Below are positions 1-8,504 of a DNA stretch of 13,619 nucleotides, piece by piece (position 1 is the stretch's first letter; each line of letters opens with the position of its first letter). The position numbers were made by a program, and so were the translations under genes. Below the pieces are notes generated by a model. That model made no database searches. It was not told the origin of the DNA and worked only from the letters and a program-made list of their open reading frames with translations. This stretch comes from Chaetomium olivaceum (lineage: Eukaryota; Ascomycota; Sordariomycetes; Sordariales; Chaetomiaceae), in assembly GCA_039881045.1 (NCBI GenBank), contig JAYWVB010000116.1:1-13619 (forward strand), in the 5' to 3' direction.

Positions 1-1055
1 CATATATACGCCATCAGCGATTTCCACGACACGCTGTACTTGATCATCGTCGTGCCCTTCTGCGCCGTGTTGAACGGCTTCTCGTTCGTCTCGCCGCCGA
101 CCTCCCGCCGCTCGATGTAATTGATCGCCGCCGACCCGACCACCTCGACCTGCGACGCCTTCTGCGCCCGCCAAATCACCCTTTCCACGGCCAACCATAC
201 GACGGCCAACGCGGCATCGCTGCGGGCCCTGTCATCCCTATCCCTATCCCTGCCCTGCCCTCCAACCTCCTCTCCGTGCTCTCCGTCTTCTCTATCCTCC
301 TCTCCATCCCCCTCCTCCACTTCTTCCTCCTTCTCCGCCACGGGCCGCCGTATCGTCGTTGCCAACCACTCGCGGTCGAACCCGCGCAAATGCCGCGGCC
401 AACCCGTCCGCCGCACCCACCTGTTGGCCGACAACCTCGACTGGTCGCCGATCAGCGCCGCTGCCGCTTCGTCCTTCTCCTTGATGGCCCGCGCCGCCGC
501 CTCGAACTCGGCCCGGATGGCGGCTTGGAAATCGGGTGTCTCTCCCCTGCGCCTGCTTGTGATCCCGTTGGCCGGCATCGTCACCTCGAACAACCGCTGC
601 AATGTACCGGCCTGCCCAAACCGCTGGCAATACACCCCATCCACCCATACCTCGCCTAACCCACCTGCTGGCTGGGCGCCGGGCTTGCCCGCCGCGCCCC
701 CTTGGGTTGGCCCAACCGTGCTCTAACCGGCAATGCTTCTGGATGTGCTTCCTCCCACGCTGTATGTACCCGCACTCGATGCACTTCTTGCCGTCGCTCC
801 ACACCGGTAATCCGTCGATCGCCGGCACCACCTCGTCGGGAATCGGATGTTGTTGGTGTCGGCGGCCAACAAACCGTCGTCCCGTAACGCCAACGCCTCG
901 GCCACGATCCGCTGGCGAACCTGGGCGGCCAAGTGCCGGTGCCGCGAATTGACATGCGACGCAACCGACCGCGCCGTCACCACGCTTCCATGCTCGTGGC
1001 AAACTGCCGTGCGGAATGCGGGCAATGGCGTGAAGATCTCGCTGAACGTTACCAT
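1..1055 (-). CDS. Telomere-linked RecQ-like helicase, N-terminal part (OrsD-like zinc-finger region), runs off left edge
   Basis: This is the 5' portion of a fungal TLH-type gene. The start ATG at 1053-1055 lies in a good eukaryotic context (ACCATGG). A first finger-like block at about 930-1010 shows C-H-E-H followed by SHVNSRH. A second at about 715-800 reads KKCIECGYIQ followed by HIQKH and RLEH. This paired pattern resembles the OrsD (DUF3505) region, which in many fungi precedes a TLH helicase. Further downstream come VWVDGVYCQRF (about 625-660), an acidic linker (about 265-350), and conserved-looking stretches RTGWPRHLRGFDREWLA and NEKPFN…KYSVSW close to position 1. The frame changes near 840 and again near 690-710; from about 660 to position 1 it is fully open. 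The last codon is cut by the window edge (TG of TGG) and is completed by the first base of the minus strand at 13619, so this is probably the beginning of the gene at 9418-13619. The role is inferred from the family: a DNA helicase of chromosome ends. The function of the zinc fingers is unknown. Confidence 0.8.
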
Positions 1056-1267
1056 GGTTTGTCGCCTGCTTTTCCCCCTGTACCGCTCTGTGCTCTCTTC
1101 TCTCCTGTTTTGCTATAGGTTCTTGCCTCGCTGGTGCTGCTGCGGCTACACTTTGGTTGAACGGTTGAACAAACTCTCCAAAACACCTAATTTACTCCTG
1201 ATTGCTTCTTGCTTAATCACTACCCCTTGCCTTTTCCCCTGGGGCCCTGGCACTATGTTTGGAAAAA

Positions 1268-1336
1268 CCCTAACCCGAACGAAACGCCGGCCAATCGCCC
1301 TGGCCAATCAAGCGGTTGGAATCCCCATAACCCTAA
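1268..1336 (+). repeat. Interstitial telomere-type tracts (CCCTAA)
   Basis: CCCTAACCC at 1268-1276 and a single CCCTAA at 1331-1336 lie in the upstream region of the helicase gene. They match the common fungal telomere repeat TTAGGG read on the C-rich strand. The opposite orientation, GGGTTAGGG, occurs at 1623-1631. These are very short tracts, not a functional telomere. Confidence 0.55.
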
Positions 1337-1376
1337 CTCCAACCTAACCACAACTCGTACTCCCTATTAATATAAT
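1289..1376 (-). promoter_or_regulatory. Candidate promoter elements upstream of the helicase start
   Basis: About 235-255 bp upstream of the ATG at 1055 there are two copies of GGCCAATC (1289-1296 and 1302-1309, plus strand), spaced 13 bp. These match the CCAAT core bound by the HAP/NF-Y complex in fungi. At about 1363-1376 the minus strand carries an AT-rich TATA-like element (TATATTAATA), about 310 bp upstream. Another CCAATCA lies at 1565-1571. The spacing does not define a transcription start, and nothing here proves activity. Confidence 0.3.
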
Positions 1377-1862
1377 GTTGCCGCCTGCATCGGGCCAAAT
1401 ACGCGGTTCCGCGGCCGCGACTGGCCGATAAGGCTTCAGTACGCTCAACACTACCGATTCAAAACCGCTGTTTTCCCATTTTGATAGCTATCTTGGGCGA
1501 CGCGATTGCCCGTTCAGGTCTTCAATCGCGTCGGCACGTGGCCCGAGCGCGGGCCCCACCACCGCCAATCAAATCATTAGCCTTCAATGGCGCCGCTGCG
1601 ACGCGATCGTCCGGTACCGTCAGGGTTAGGGTTGCATGGACGGGCCAAGGAGGGGCCATATATCCGTGGCCTGAGCACAACCCCCTGTGGCATCTTTATT
1701 TATGGGTTCACGCCCGTGTCTGTGGGTTTGCTCGGAGCCCCGTCTGGTCCCGCCTCCCGATCCTTCCACTTGAGAACCGCGTGCCTCATGTCACGATCGA
1801 GCCCTTTCTTTTTCCGGCTCGATGCACAAATCGCCTCGCGTTGAGTCCCGGAAGAGTGATAG

Positions 1863-1878
1863 CCCCCCCCCCCCCCCC
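1863..1878. repeat. 16-base cytosine homopolymer
   Basis: An uninterrupted run of 16 C, immediately followed by AAACCTAAG. Such runs are prone to length errors in sequencing and to slippage in vivo. It sits 10 bp before the element at 1889-2010. Confidence 0.9.
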
Positions 1879-1888
1879 AAACCTAAGT

Positions 1889-2010
1889 CAGGGGTCTGCA
1901 TCTATCTACCAAAATAGATTCGGAATCTACTAGTACTCGGCCGGCTGCCAGCTCTATCCATTCTACCAGACCCTCATCTAAGGTAGATTCAAAGTGGGTA
2001 GATTGCCAAG
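1889..2010 (+). repeat. Diverged repeat element, copy 1 (inverted relative to 4449-4549)
   Basis: The ends of this ~122 bp stretch match the reverse complement of 4449-4549. The left end CAGGGGTCTGCATCTATC corresponds to the complement of GATAGATGCAGAACCCTG (4532-4549). The right end GTAGATTC…GATTGCCAAG corresponds to the complement of CTTGGCAATC…GAATCTAC (4449-4475). The interior is rich in TCTACC/TAGATT words and has diverged. It codes for nothing visible. It could be a non-autonomous transposon or another short interspersed repeat. Confidence 0.45.
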
Positions 2011-2500
2011 TGATTACTAATATTTCAGCACATACCCTTTCGAGCCCGCCTCAAGCACGCCCCAGCCACCACCCCCTGAGCTACATATTCCGGCTTTTCC
2101 GCCTGCTTTCTTTGCGCCACGCGGCCGAGCCAGCTCACGTGACTAGTCACATGTGCCCTGCCCGCATGCTTTGGCTCTGGCAACCCATGATGGAAGTTCC
2201 GGAGAAAAGAGGGCCACATTGGATGGTTGATGTTCTGTTATTGATGGGAAAGTAGCAGATAGCTCATAGTTCCGAGGAAGTCAACAAGTTGACAGCGAAC
2301 CGGTTAAACGCTCCGTTGTACTCGACGTCTGCCCTGAAGAGGTCCTTGAAACCGTCGTACTATCACGGGAGGAATCGCCGTGGTAGGAGTAGACTCGTGT
2401 ATCGCGTGGTTGCACGATGGAACCGAAAGTGGGAGGCGAGGCACGCTCAGGAAAACCCTGCTCGTGCCTGCGCACAGGCCACATCAGGGCCCGTCTGTGC
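2011..2500. other. Gene-free stretch, no identified content apart from the palindrome at 2136-2153
   Basis: Balanced-composition DNA with only short, unconserved open frames on either strand. No known protein motif, RNA gene or tandem repeat was recognised. Confidence 0.5.
2136..2153. promoter_or_regulatory. Palindrome with two CDEI/E-box-like sites
   Basis: CACGTGACTAGTCACATG is an 18 bp near-perfect palindrome with one mismatch, centred on ACTAGT. Each arm fits RTCACRTG, the consensus of the basic helix-loop-helix factor Cbf1 (GTCACGTG on the minus strand, GTCACATG on the plus strand). No gene lies next to it, so any regulatory role is speculative. Confidence 0.25.
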
Positions 2501-2539
2501 AACCCTAACCCTAACTACATACGACAACCTAACCCTACA
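2501..2539 (+). repeat. Interstitial telomere-type tract
   Basis: AACCCTAACCCTAACT at 2501-2516 contains more than two contiguous CCCTAA units. A degenerate CCTAACCCTA follows at about 2528-2537. The orientation is the same as at 1268 and 6858. Confidence 0.6.
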
Positions 2540-3310
2540 AGGAACGGGCTGTGCCCGTGACACGCTCCGTGTATGCTTTAGCAACAGCTCTACTGAGCAT
2601 TGGAACATCCAACAAACAACGCCCAAACCATCAACACCTTGTGATCAAGGAGTATGCGAGAGAATGTAAAATATGATCCAACCGTGATTCGAGCCCGCGG
2701 CTCTAGAAGGTCTTCTGTCGGACGTTCTGGCCTCTACATCAGCGTCTCAGGTAGTACCGTAGCGCCACACCGAGATCTTGCTAGAAGCGCTCTACATCTA
2801 GGTCAAGTCATCGTTAGTTTATCAAGCGTAAAGACTCGCGTGAGTATACTTTTCTGCCTCGTGGCCGTGTCCTGCGCGTGTCCTGCGCGTGTCTGCCGCT
2901 CAGCTAGTGGCGCGTGTTCGCAGGCAAAACAAGCCGATTTTGACGCCTCGCCAGAGCACGGTGACTTAAGCACCTGAGATGTTCCACGTGGGGAAAATAG
3001 TCTCTAATGAGATTAAGATGATTGATGTTTGTTTCAATTCCATCGGACCACTTTTGGTAGTGGTTGTCTAGATGATGTATGTAATGGTCTACAATGATTA
3101 AAATCTTGATATAAACTTGTCCGTCTTCTGGTCTAAACTGACCTGAATCACTCGACGCGTCCCGGAGGAGATGATATTATACATCCTGCTAACATGAATT
3201 TTGCTGAATTTAATGATACTATCAGCTTCACTGTATCCCGACTTGTTGAAGAGTTCTTGCCAAAAGATCAGTTGATAGATAATGGTTGCTTGGAAGGACT
3301 GACAGGAGGT
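2540..3310. other. Gene-free stretch becoming AT-rich after about 2990
   Basis: No coding region is recognisable. A GTGTCCTGCGC word is duplicated head to tail at about 2866-2890. At 2980-3310 the composition shifts towards A+T, unlike the C-rich flanks, which suggests inserted or mutated repeat DNA. A short tRNA B-box look-alike at about 2683 is not part of a foldable tRNA. Confidence 0.45.
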
Positions 3311-3334
3311 TTACCCCCGCGATAGGCGGGGTAA
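3311..3334. other. GC hairpin
   Basis: TTACCCCCGC-GATAG-GCGGGGTAA forms a 9 bp stem with one bulged C and a 5 nt loop, within otherwise AT-rich DNA. It has no downstream T-tract and no gene nearby, so its meaning is unknown. Confidence 0.4.
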
Positions 3335-3762
3335 TCGATGCACAGCAAACTTTCGTTACAAAGCAACTCCGTCACTAACAATTTTGAAGTCGAGGTCCTG
3401 GGATCCTAACAAGACCATTGCAATTTATTGCTCAGCAACAAATCGTGTCACCGGCGTCGGTTTGCCTTCATTCAGTTTGCAAAATTCAGGCGAGTCGAGC
3501 GAGATACTTTTCCATGATAATAGCTACTGAATCGTAGTCCTGATATGATGAGACGTAATGGTACGCCTCCTGCCGGTTTTCGAGCCGCTAATGCTGGGTT
3601 TCAACTTGTACTACAGCGGTCTCTAGTAACAGTAATCTCCCAAGAATCCTACCGCTCATGGACGTTGACAGGGCTTTGTGAAGACGCGCTTGACCGCATT
3701 CTTACGAGCCTTTCAGCGTCAGCCAAGATCTACAATATAAAATTCCCTTTGCCCCCATCAAT

Positions 3763-4118
3763 ATGTCTTCTTCCTTATTCCTTCTCTCAACAGACAAGCG
3801 AGATCGCATCCAGTTCTTTCTCGACTCACTTGAGCCCACTCCACCGAACACGAGCATGACCCAGGACAGCCTGCGGTCATCCAGCCTCTCCGAGTCGCTG
3901 CTCTCCGATCCCATTGACCCCCCCTTGCGCGAGACCGGATGGGCATCACAAGGGGTTGGTTCTGGGAATACGGATTCAAAGTTCGCAGGAAAGAAGACAA
4001 CCCCAAGGTCATCCGTTGGCTTTGCAAGGCCTACTCCTGTGCGAAGAGACCACCGAGAAACACGTATACCCTCCTTGCCTCGAACCCCGAGAACATCTAC
4101 AGGCACCTTGCAAAGTAA
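3763..4118 (+). pseudogene. Decayed fungal hAT-family transposase fragment (BED-like zinc finger)
   Basis: A 59-codon frame at 3939-4118 contains RGWFWEYGFKV, then RWLCKAYSCAK, then NTYTLLASNPENIYRHLAK and a stop. This order (W-x-W-x-YGF, a cysteine pair after a Trp, then an S/T-rich stretch and an HL-K segment) matches the N-terminal BED-type finger of fungal hAT transposases. The cysteines are spaced C-x4-C rather than the usual C-x2-C, and the second histidine that normally follows HLxK is replaced by the stop. A Ser-rich frame from 3763 (MSSSLFLL…DPIDPPLRETG) resembles the segment that usually precedes the finger and joins it by a frame change near 3935. No catalytic domain, hAT dimerisation region or terminal repeats were found. 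It is a dead fragment if the assignment is right; the evidence is a motif pattern recalled from the family. Confidence 0.45.
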
Positions 4119-4448
4119 TGTAAAGATGGCCTTTGACGTGCTCAACGTCCCTCCTATGCAGCTGAGTGTGAGAACATTCTCAGCTGCTGGCTGCATGGTC
4201 ACGCCACGACGGACACGCCTCGGAACTGACGTGATCTCCGCCGCTCAAACGATCGGATCGTGAGTGGAGGCCGGATTGATGGATGGCTATGATGGAATCG
4301 CCCTCCGAGATGTAGGCATTGAGGCGCTTGAGGATGGGATATCCTGGCAAACTGAAGGTGAAATAGCATGAGGTGGCCACTCGTGGCTAGGTAAAAGTAT
4401 GTTAAACAACGTGGGTCCTGTTATCGGAACATCCTTACCCGCCCAAGC
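4119..4448. other. Gene-free stretch downstream of the hAT fragment
   Basis: Nothing further recognisable as transposase appears in any frame after the stop at 4116-4118. Only short unconserved open frames exist. Confidence 0.4.
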
Positions 4449-4549
4449 CTTGGCAATCCACCGAAATAGAATCTACATTGATAGAATAGCTTCCTATTCT
4501 ATCTACTTTGGGGTCGCCGTAGGTAGAAGTGGATAGATGCAGAACCCTG
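4449..4549 (-). repeat. Diverged repeat element, copy 2 (inverted relative to 1889-2010)
   Basis: Reverse-complement partner of 1889-2010, about 20 bp shorter. Both ends are recognisable: CTTGGCAATC at the left and GATAGATGCAGAACCCTG at the right. The interior contains an imperfect inverted repeat, GATAGAATAG…CTATTCTATC. The two copies bracket the hAT fragment at 3763-4118, about 2.4 kb apart. Confidence 0.45.
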
Positions 4550-4598
4550 CCTCCCCCTCCGCCTTTCTGCCTTCAGATCTTGGTACGTGTGACAGACG

Positions 4599-4790
4599 TG
4601 GCGAATCTCTCTGCATACAGACGCTGAAAGGGTTCGCCGGGTTGAGGGTCAGATACAACGGCACGAGATTTTGGCGGAGCCAAAGGGTCACAGCAATGTG
4701 AGCAAGCAATTTACCTCGATAGCCAATGCTGCTTACTCTTCGTATTGCTTACTGGACAACTAGCAGAGTCCTCTACTACCACGAGCGACT
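4599..4790 (+). repeat. Diverged tandem duplication, copy A
   Basis: GCGAATCTC…AAGGGTTCGCC…GGTTGAGGGT at 4600-4650 and GCTTACTGGACAACT…AGAGTCCTCTAC at 4747-4782 recur in the same order in copy B at 4931-5142. The offset is about 332-352 bp and grows along the copy because of indels. No protein is recognisable in either copy. Confidence 0.5.
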
Positions 4791-4930
4791 CTATACCAGC
4801 CAGATCGCTGCCTACCTTCGTGCCTCTCGTCCTCGAACGCTGGGAACGTCGGGAACGTCGAGATATTCATACCGTCCCCGTCTATCTAGTTCCATTGGCC
4901 CACTCCTGCGAACGCGTAACGACGGCCCGC

Positions 4931-5142
4931 TGTGACGAATCTCCCTAGACCCGACTCTGGAAGGGTTTGCCGAACTGAAGGTTCGAGCGCGAAGGGTGCT
5001 TGGATTTGGTAAGCCGGAGTCCGGACGGTTCACAACCATATGGTGTCTTACAATAGACAATAGCTGGAAGGGTATCCTAGATACTACATGACCCAATGGC
5101 TTACCGGAGAACTCCCAGAGTCCCCTACAACGAGGGACTAGC
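4931..5142 (+). repeat. Diverged tandem duplication, copy B
   Basis: Partner of 4599-4790: ACGAATCTC…AAGGGTTTGCC…AACTGAAGGT and GCTTACCGGAGAACT…AGAGTCCCCTAC. Identity is clear but patchy, so the duplication is old. Between the copies lies a short 9 bp direct repeat, GGGAACGTC twice (about 4840-4858). Confidence 0.5.
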
Positions 5143-5330
5143 CGTGCTAGCACAAGTTCCTGACTGCAACACGGCAACGACAATACAACCATCTGCCCCA
5201 ATATTGCCCCCGTGCCTGTCCTCCAACACATTCTCTGTCTCGAGACTTGGATCGGTTGGCTTGACCATTGATCCCGTCAAGCCAGCATCGAATAGCGTCT
5301 CCGGCTGGCCGTAAGCCCTGTGCTAATGAT

Positions 5331-5535
5331 GGGTCCGGGGCGCTTCCCGCGCAGCCCCTCCGGGCCACTGCACAAAATTGTATAGTCAAAATCCGTCACG
5401 CTTGCCCATCACTTGCCTATCGGGGACGATCCCCTTCTTGCCGGTGCTGACCCTCGTCCAGATGATTGGCTCGGGGCGGTTACCCGCGCTGCCCCTCGGG
5501 CCGCCGCATATGGGCCATCCGTGACCGAGGCGGAA
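5331..5535 (+). repeat. Diverged ~135 bp tandem duplication
   Basis: The block TCCGGGGCGCTTCCCGCGC…CCCCTCCGGGCC…ATCCGTCACG (5333-5400) recurs as CTCGGGGCGGTTACCCGCGC…CCCCTCGGGCC…ATCCGTGACC (5468-5528). The repeated piece is about 60-70 bp. A hairpin (GGCTTGAC…GTCAAGCC, 5258-5283) lies just upstream. No coding function was recognised. Confidence 0.45.
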
Positions 5536-6397
5536 TCCGTCCACACAATACCCCCGCTACTGATGTCGCGAATCCTATCAAACGGACCGCGTACGACGCC
5601 ACGACCAGCCGGGCCCGGGCAGTGTAAACAAGAACCCATTCTTGCCATTCTCATAATCATAACCACAGCATCACGAAACCCGACCACAACGGACCTTGAC
5701 CCAGTGCTCCCAGTTCCAACTCCGGCGTATCTCGCCTCACCTCGCCCACGCCTATAGCTAGGCTGACTGCCAACTCGGACACCGATCGATCGATCGCGCG
5801 GACACGGATGGATGGGAACCATGGACGATCGGTCGTCTTGTCGGGCGCTCCGTCCCACCTGCGGCTCCTCGGGGCTTCCTCGCCCCCGAAGCGGCAACCC
5901 TGTCAATTCTCTGCCCCACGTGGGGCTGATGTCGCGCGCAGGCCCGCCCGTTGTTTGTCAAAACAAATAAACAAATACCTATCTCTCCAATAAACCCCAC
6001 CCCCTCGCGTCGGCTTTCTTCCCTTTTCCCTCTTACCTCTCTTCCAGTGCCATACGCCGCAGCAGTTCGCACTCACGTTGACACATTCGAGCGATGACCT
6101 GTACTGGTCGATAATTTTTGACGCCACATATTGCCTGACATTGTATGCTCTGGGTTTGGTATCTCTGCGTGACCGCGGGAGGCTAGATAGGCTAGATGTG
6201 CATCCGATGGCACAGCCTTTGACCCTACCAGACGATGCTTCCAAGATGTGTTCTTTAGGACAACAGTCAATTTATACGCGATTAACTCATGACGTTCCAA
6301 AGCTCAGAATAACATAACTACAGGCAATGCATATGCATTATGCATTGATGTAGCTTGCTGCAAGAGCCTTCCGGATTCCGGGAGACAAGCTTGCGCC
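5536..6397. other. Gene-free stretch with small palindromes
   Basis: No gene was recognised; open frames on both strands lack known motifs. Seen here: GATCGATCGATCGCGCG at about 5783-5799 and the 12 bp palindrome ATGCATATGCAT at about 6326-6337, followed by another TATGCAT. From about 5950 the plus strand becomes increasingly C-rich. Confidence 0.45.
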
Positions 6398-6802
6398 CTC
6401 ACTCCCCAGAGGACAGGTCTTCACCCCCGGGGGCCAAGCTTGGTCTTCACCCCCAGGGGACACGTCTTCCTTCAACCCTGGGGGCCAAGCTTGGTCTTCA
6501 CCCCCAGGGGACACGTCTTCCACCCTGGGGGCCAAGCTTCATCTTCACCCCCAGGGGCCAGTCTTCTTCACCCCCGGGGGCCAGCCTTCGTCTTCACCCC
6601 TAGGGGCCAAGCTTCCTTCACCCTGGGGGCCAAGCTTCCTCTTCACCCCCAGGGGACAGGTAGTCCTTCACCCCCGGGGGCCAAGCTTCCTCTTCAACCC
6701 CGGGGGCCAGCCTTCCTCTTCACCCTGGGGGACACGTCTTCCTTCAACCCCCGGGCCAGCCTTCCTCTTCACCCCTACGGGAACACCTCTTCCTCGGGGC
6801 CC
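6398..6802 (+). repeat. GC-rich minisatellite, ~24 bp units
   Basis: About 15-16 imperfect units of TCTTCACCCCCAGGGGCCAAGCTT type, 20-30 bp each. The unit core CCCCC(A)GGGG is self-complementary, and many units also contain the palindrome AAGCTT, so each unit can form a small hairpin. Variants alternate between GGGGCCAAGCTT and GGGGACACGTCTTC, suggesting a higher-order two-unit repeat. Open frames on both strands through it are by-products of composition. Confidence 0.9.
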
Positions 6803-6841
6803 TAACCCCATACCTAGCCGCCCCCTCCCCTCCTACTATCC

Positions 6842-6871
6842 AACCTATCCAACCTACCCCTAACCCTAACC
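6842..6871 (+). repeat. Interstitial telomere-type tract
   Basis: CCCTAACCCTAACC at 6858-6871, preceded by degenerate AACCTATCC/AACCTACC words and by CCCTAACCCC at 6800-6809. Same orientation as most other telomere-type words in the window. Confidence 0.6.
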
Positions 6872-6904
6872 ATTCCATGAAAGTTCCCACCTCTCCTTTT
6901 GCTC

Positions 6905-7240
6905 ATAACTCGAACCTGACCTTGCCTATTCTACCCGTCATGTCCTTGATCATTTGCCGAACCTGTCGCTGACCTGACCATTCCTGACCCTGTTTCCGAC
7001 CATTGTCCGTGACGGACGGGTTTCCTTAACGCTTGCCATCGCTCTATCGGAAACTCCCCTGATCCAATCACTCTACCTGACCATGCCTCCAACCTGACCC
7101 TGACTATTGCCATGATTCTGCCCATCATCACCCTGACCCTGATCATCCCCATGGCTCGGCCCACTACCACCATCATTGAATACGGACCCTGAATATTGCC
7201 TAAATACTTGTTCTGACCATCGCTCCGATGCTATGCTGAT
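6905..7240 (+). repeat. Degenerate CCTGACC-rich repeat
   Basis: About a dozen occurrences of CTGACC or CTGACCCTGA-like words, often followed by ATTGCC or ATTCC, without fixed spacing. CCCTGACCCTGA differs from two telomere units by a G in place of one A, so decayed telomere-type DNA is one explanation. No gene was recognised. Confidence 0.4.
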
Positions 7241-7780
7241 CTCCTCATCGCTCAACCCATCGCCTTATCCGAACCCTAACGGACCGAAAACAAATCCTGA
7301 TCCTCGCCATGACACTCCCTCTCCAACCCATCCGTCCGCTCATCGAACAACGCGCCCCTACAACAACGAACCTCCCCCAAAATACCCTATCCCCCCATCA
7401 AACCTACCTTTCTGCCCCTTGATTTTTCCCATGCCCTCGCTGCTGCCCCTACCGCCGCACTGCTGTTCTTCGAACCCCTACTTCGCCCCTTGCTCTCGCC
7501 TCATCCTTCCTAACCCAATCCTCCTTGCCCTCGCCCCCTCCGCTTGCGCCATATACGTCTCTTGCCTCACGTACTTACCTTGCCTCGTACCGCAACTACC
7601 CTCGCTGCCTTTACTACGCTCACTGTCCTTAACCGCCCTTGCTTGCTTTGGATACCCTACTCTCTTGATTGCCTTTCTTTCCACCTTCCTACCTCGGTAT
7701 GTTCTGAATATCTCCCACTCCATTCTCTCGCCTTCATCACCTGCTCCCATTATAACCCGCCCCGCTATACTCGCGATATC

Positions 7781-8030
7781 CTCCATGCTCTGGCTGCTCT
7801 CCATGCTCTGGCTGCTCTCCATGCTCTGGCTGCTCTCCATGCTCTGGCTGCTCTCCATGCTCTGGCTGCTCTCCATGCTCTGGCTGCTCTCCATGCTCTG
7901 GCTCTCCATGCTCTGGCTGCTTTCCACACTCCAACGGCTTTCTCCACTCGGACTGCTCTCCACACTCCGACCGCTCTCCACACGCCAACCGCTCTCTGCA
8001 CTCGGACTGCCCTCCATAATCGGACTATAA
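7781..8030 (+). repeat. 18 bp minisatellite
   Basis: Unit CTCCATGCTCTGGCTGCT. Eight near-identical units occupy 7781-7921, one of them shortened to 15 bp (7889-7903). About six degenerate units (CTCTCCACACTCCGACCG type) follow up to 8030. Because 18 is a multiple of 3, frames stay open on both strands (for example repeated SMESSQ on the minus strand), which creates spurious long open frames. CCCTAA follows at 8031-8036. Confidence 0.92.
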
Positions 8031-8052
8031 CCCTAAGTAACCCTCCCTACTC

Positions 8053-8135
8053 GGACTGTCCTCCCCACTCTCTCCCCTCTCTCCCCTCTCTCCTCTCTCT
8101 CCCCCCTCTCCTCTCTCTCCCCTGTCTCTCCCCAC
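8053..8135 (+). repeat. CT-rich pyrimidine microsatellite
   Basis: Almost pure pyrimidine tract of CTCTCTCCCC words. It belongs to a longer pyrimidine-biased plus strand from about 7280 to 9350. No gene was recognised between it and 8505. Confidence 0.8.
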
Positions 8136-8504
8136 ACCGTACTCGCCTCCTACTGCCTGTCGTTGCTGTCCGCACTCGCTTCGCGTCCCCCTCTCCCTCA
8201 TCTCCTACCACAAACCCTCCTCACACGCTTCTTCATATCCATCCTCCACTTCCATCCTCTCTTCATCTTCCCCCTCACCCTCTACCCTCTCCAATTCCAT
8301 CCCCCCGAGCTATCCTCATCCTGCTCTGTCCCACACACATCACATCTTTCTTCCGACTCTTCACATCCTCCTCGCTCTTCGAATCCATCCATCACACCAT
8401 CCAACGCCCTTCGCCGACAACAACCCCCTTTCAAAAACTGTTCCATCCCACTGTCAAACCATGCTTCCTGCCCATCCTGTTCCCGCCGCCTATCTGTCTG
8501 CGTA

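Noticed and set aside
2675..2705. tRNA-like B-box (GATTCGAGCC) with a partial T-stem
   Set aside because: The loop and stem do not fit a T-arm exactly, and no acceptor, D or anticodon arms could be found. A SINE remnant cannot be excluded, but there is no positive support.
3702..4202. 166-codon minus-strand open frame
   Set aside because: It is antisense to the hAT-like finger, which gives the better motif match on the plus strand.
5409..5906. 165-codon minus-strand open frame
   Set aside because: Arg/Gly/Ser-rich translation of GC-rich repeat DNA with no recognisable motif; it overlaps the 135 bp duplication.
6398..6802. Possible CRISPR array
   Set aside because: Units are contiguous variants of the same sequence without unique spacers, in a eukaryotic context.
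7478..8017. 179-codon minus-strand frame with SMESSQ repeats, resembling a repetitive surface protein
   Set aside because: The repeat is the minisatellite itself and frames are open on both strands; no signal peptide or unique domain.
7176..8030. 284-codon plus-strand open frame with repeated WLLSML
   Set aside because: It is Pro/Ser/Leu-rich and its second half is only the 18 bp minisatellite, open in several frames because the unit length is a multiple of 3. No domain was recognised.
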